Shown here: positions 61,859 to 64,000 of the stretch, in pieces
Numbering within the stretch: position 1 is the stretch's first letter
Layout of the letters: each line of letters starts with the position of its first letter
From: Burkholderiales bacterium PBB1
GTDB lineage: Bacteria > Pseudomonadota > Gammaproteobacteria > Burkholderiales > Burkholderiaceae_C
Direction: 5' to 3'
Assembly: GCA_002255905.1 (NCBI GenBank)
Contig: NKIN01000001.1
Coordinates: 124,001-188,000, forward strand
Length of the DNA stretch: 64,000 nt
Notes under the pieces: generated by a model
Told to the model about the DNA's origin: nothing
Database searches by the model: none
The model's input: the letters and a program-made list of their open reading frames with translations, nothing else
Program-made: the position numbers and the translations under genes

Positions 61859-62506
61859 ATGAACGCACGCACCCGCATCAAGATCTGTGGCCTGACCCGC
61901 GAACAGGATGTCGACGACGCGGTCGATTCCGGCGCAGACGCGATCGGCTTCGTGTTCTACGCCCCGAGCCCCCGCCATGTGGACGTGACACGCGCTGCGG
62001 AACTGGCACGCCGACTGCCAGCCTTCGTGACGCCGGTCGGGCTTTTCGTCAACGCCGAGGCCGACCACATCGCGCAGGCGATCCTCGCCATTCCGACACT
62101 TCTGCTGCAATTCCACGGCGACGAAGCGCCCGCTGCATGTCAGGCCCCAGGCCGGCCCTACCTGCGGGCGGCACGGATGGCGCCCGGGTTCGATTTGCTA
62201 AAATTTGAGGCGAGCTACCCGGATGCGCAAGCCATCCTCCTCGACGCCCACGTCGATGGCTACGGTGGCGCTGGAAAGGTCTTCGATTGGTCGCTGATTC
62301 CGCGAGACGTGTCCCATCCCCTCGTTTTGTCTGGTGGGTTGCATGCCGAAAATGTGATCGAAGGGATCCTTCGGGTACGGCCCTGGGCCGTTGATGTCAG
62401 CTCCGGCGTCGAGTCGGCCAAAGGCGTCAAGGACGCTCTGGCCATGCGCCGGTTTTGCGAGCAGGTGCGCGAGGCAGACGCCCGCATCGCCGCGAATGCA
62501 ACCTGA
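61859..62506 (+). CDS. trpF: phosphoribosylanthranilate isomerase
   Basis: Third step of tryptophan synthesis from anthranilate. 215 residues of TIM-barrel fold. KICGLT start (catalytic Cys), GFVFYAPSPR, LLDAHVDGYGG (catalytic Asp region) and VDVSSGVE fit. It is separated from the trpEGDC genes, as in other Burkholderiales. Confidence 0.96.
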   Translation: MNARTRIKICGLTREQDVDDAVDSGADAIGFVFYAPSPRHVDVTRAAELARRLPAFVTPVGLFVNAEADHIAQAILAIPTLLLQFHGDEAPAACQAPGRPYLRAARMAPGFDLLKFEASYPDAQAILLDAHVDGYGGAGKVFDWSLIPRDVSHPLVLSGGLHAENVIEGILRVRPWAVDVSSGVESAKGVKDALAMRRFCEQVREADARIAANAT

Positions 62507-62518
62507 AGAGTGACCACG

Positions 62519-63817
62519 ATGCTTGCCACCCCGTTCGATTACCACCAGCCCGACGCGACCGGGCACTTCGGCCCCTATGGCGGCACGTTCGTCGCCGAAA
62601 CACTGATCCATGCACTCGACGAGTTGAAAGCGGCCTACGCCGCGGCGCAGGCCGATCCCGCCTTCATGGCCGAGTTCCGCAGCGAACTGGCGCACTTCGT
62701 TGGCCGGCCCAGCCCGGTCTACCACGCCGCGCGCATCAGTCGTGAACTGGGCGGCGCGCAGATCTACCTGAAGCGCGAAGACCTGAACCACACCGGCGCG
62801 CACAAGATCAACAACACCATCGGGCAGGCGATGCTCGCGCGGCGCATGGGCAAGCCGCGTGTGATTGCCGAAACGGGTGCCGGCCAGCACGGGGTTGCCA
62901 CCGCCACCATCTGTGCGCGCTACGGGCTCGAGTGCGTGGTCTACATGGGCAGCGAAGACGTCAAGCGCCAGTCACCCAACGTGTACCGGATGAACCTGCT
63001 CGGCGCGACGGTGGTGCCGGTCGAGTCGGGCAGCAAGACGCTGAAAGATGCGCTCAACGAGGCGCTGCGCGACTGGGTCACCAACGTCGAGAACACCTTC
63101 TACATCATCGGCACCGTGGCTGGCCCGCACCCGTATCCGATGATGGTGCGTGACTTCCAGCGCGTCATCGGCGACGAATGCCTGGTGCAGATGCCCGAGA
63201 TGATCGGCAGGCAACCTGATGCGGTGATTGCCTGCGTGGGCGGTGGCAGCAACGCGATGGGCATCTTCTATCCGTACATCGAGCACACCGGCACGCGGCT
63301 GATCGGCGTCGAGGCAGCGGGCCTCGGTATCGAATCCGGTCGCCATGCCGCGTCGCTGTCGGCGGGATCGCCCGGCGTGCTGCACGGCAATCGCACTTAC
63401 CTGCTGCAGGACGACAACGGTCAGATCATCGAGACGCATTCGGTGTCGGCCGGTCTCGACTATCCCGGCGTCGGCCCGGAGCACGCGTACCTGAAGGACA
63501 TCGGCCGTGCCGAGTACGTCGGCATCACCGACGACGAGGCCATGGCGGCCTTTCACGTGCTCTGCCGCACCGAAGGCATCATCCCGGCGCTCGAATCGAG
63601 CCACGCGCTGGCGTACGCGATGAAGATTGCACCTACCATGCGCCAAGACCAGAGTCTGCTGGTGAACCTGTCAGGCCGCGGCGACAAGGACATCGGCACG
63701 GTGGCCGACCTGTCGGGCGCGAACTTTTACTGTCGTCCCTCGTGCCGTGGTGAAACGGTGAAGAGCGGTGCAGCGCCGGTCCAGGGTCCGCAAACCACGA
63801 AAGCCAAACCACAGTGA
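62519..63817 (+). CDS. trpB: tryptophan synthase beta chain
   Basis: Condenses indole and serine with PLP. 432 residues. PLP Lys96 is in HTGAHKINN, the Gly-rich phosphate loop is [10 protein letters not shown] and NLSGRGDKD is near the end. ATG 62519 is preferred with GAAGAG upstream; GTG 62510 would add three residues. The C-terminal tail is slightly longer than usual. Confidence 0.97.
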   Translation: MLATPFDYHQPDATGHFGPYGGTFVAETLIHALDELKAAYAAAQADPAFMAEFRSELAHFVGRPSPVYHAARISRELGGAQIYLKREDLNHTGAHKINNTIGQAMLARRMGKPRVIAETGAGQHGVATATICARYGLECVVYMGSEDVKRQSPNVYRMNLLGATVVPVESGSKTLKDALNEALRDWVTNVENTFYIIGTVAGPHPYPMMVRDFQRVIGDECLVQMPEMIGRQPDAVIACVGGGSNAMGIFYPYIEHTGTRLIGVEAAGLGIESGRHAASLSAGSPGVLHGNRTYLLQDDNGQIIETHSVSAGLDYPGVGPEHAYLKDIGRAEYVGITDDEAMAAFHVLCRTEGIIPALESSHALAYAMKIAPTMRQDQSLLVNLSGRGDKDIGTVADLSGANFYCRPSCRGETVKSGAAPVQGPQTTKAKPQ

Positions 63818-63827
63818 AAGCGCAGAC

Positions 63828-64000
63828 ATGAGCCGCATCGCCGCCACCTTCGAGGCGCTCCGGCGTGATCGGCGCAAGGCCCTGATCCCGTTCATCCACG
63901 CGGGGGATCCCCACGCCGAGAGCACGGTCGACATCCTGTGCGCGATGGCCGATGCCGGCGCCGATGTCATCGAACTCGGCGTGCCGTTTTCCGACCCGAT
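63828..64000 (+). CDS. trpA: tryptophan synthase alpha chain, N-terminal part only
   Basis: The first 57 codons or so before the right edge. [23 protein letters not shown] and the catalytic Glu in [10 protein letters not shown] identify TrpA; it makes indole from indole-3-glycerol phosphate. It starts 10 bp after trpB. The usual FITAGDP reads FIHAGDP here. Confidence 0.95.
   Translation, partial: MSRIAATFEALRRDRRKALIPFIHAGDPHAESTVDILCAMADAGADVIELGVPFSDP

Noticed and set aside
62196-62204. TAAAAT inside trpF as a strong promoter
   Set aside because: It lacks a convincing -35, so it is kept only as a weak possibility, not as a feature.

Overview
The window is a GC-rich, densely coding chromosomal segment of a betaproteobacterium, order Burkholderiales. 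Gene content and order point there: smc-zipA-ligA, leuC-(entericidin)-leuD-leuB-asd-fimV-truA-trpF-trpB-trpA, sdhCDAB-sdhE-gltA preceded by a GntR regulator and divergent mdh, and acnB nearby. A puc light-harvesting operon (pucB, pucA, pucC) shows that the organism is, or recently was, a purple phototroph, so a Rubrivivax- or Rhodoferax-like relative is the best guess. This placement is inference from gene content. I saw no rRNA, insertion sequence, prophage or CRISPR array.

Layout. 1-4.3 kb: the edge of a PHP-domain nuclease gene, a PQQ-type sugar dehydrogenase lipoprotein, and recJ coupled to a conserved phosphoglycerate-mutase-like gene. 4.4-11.3 kb: an EamA exporter and a complete tripartite RND efflux operon. 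11.5-16 kb: trmB, tRNA-Gly(CCC), a degenerate receiver/GGDEF protein, lpxO and gabD. 16-19.5 kb: a VapBC-type toxin-antitoxin pair with a clear palindromic operator, then alaS. 19.5-21.9 kb: the puc operon with two perfect PpsR/CrtJ-type boxes upstream, a strong hairpin between pucA and pucC, and an unassigned 42-residue membrane protein downstream. 21.9-26.8 kb: paired half-size chromate transporters, a 2-hydroxyacid dehydrogenase, two unassigned small genes, lexA with tandem LexA boxes, and a divergent asparaginase. 26.8-35.8 kb: a diheme cytochrome c coupled to a sorbosone-type dehydrogenase, ohr, a YheS-like ABC-F protein, prmB, pilU, dapD and dapC.

35.9-42.8 kb: smc, zipA and ligA in one direction, closed by a bidirectional terminator. 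42.8-53.4 kb: a TCA-cycle block (acnB, mdh, gntR, sdhCDAB, sdhE, gltA). 53.4-64 kb: the leucine / aspartate-semialdehyde / pilus-hub / tryptophan gene string, running off the right edge inside trpA.

Most of the window is conserved housekeeping. The most interesting parts are the puc operon and its small trailing gene, the GntR gene with a perfect palindrome in the mdh/gntR intergenic region, the shared LexA-box region between lexA and asparaginase, the all-degenerate signalling protein, and several small proteins tucked into conserved operons (the entericidin-like lipoprotein in leuCD and the membrane protein overlapping leuD). No clearly new multi-gene defence or biosynthetic system was found.
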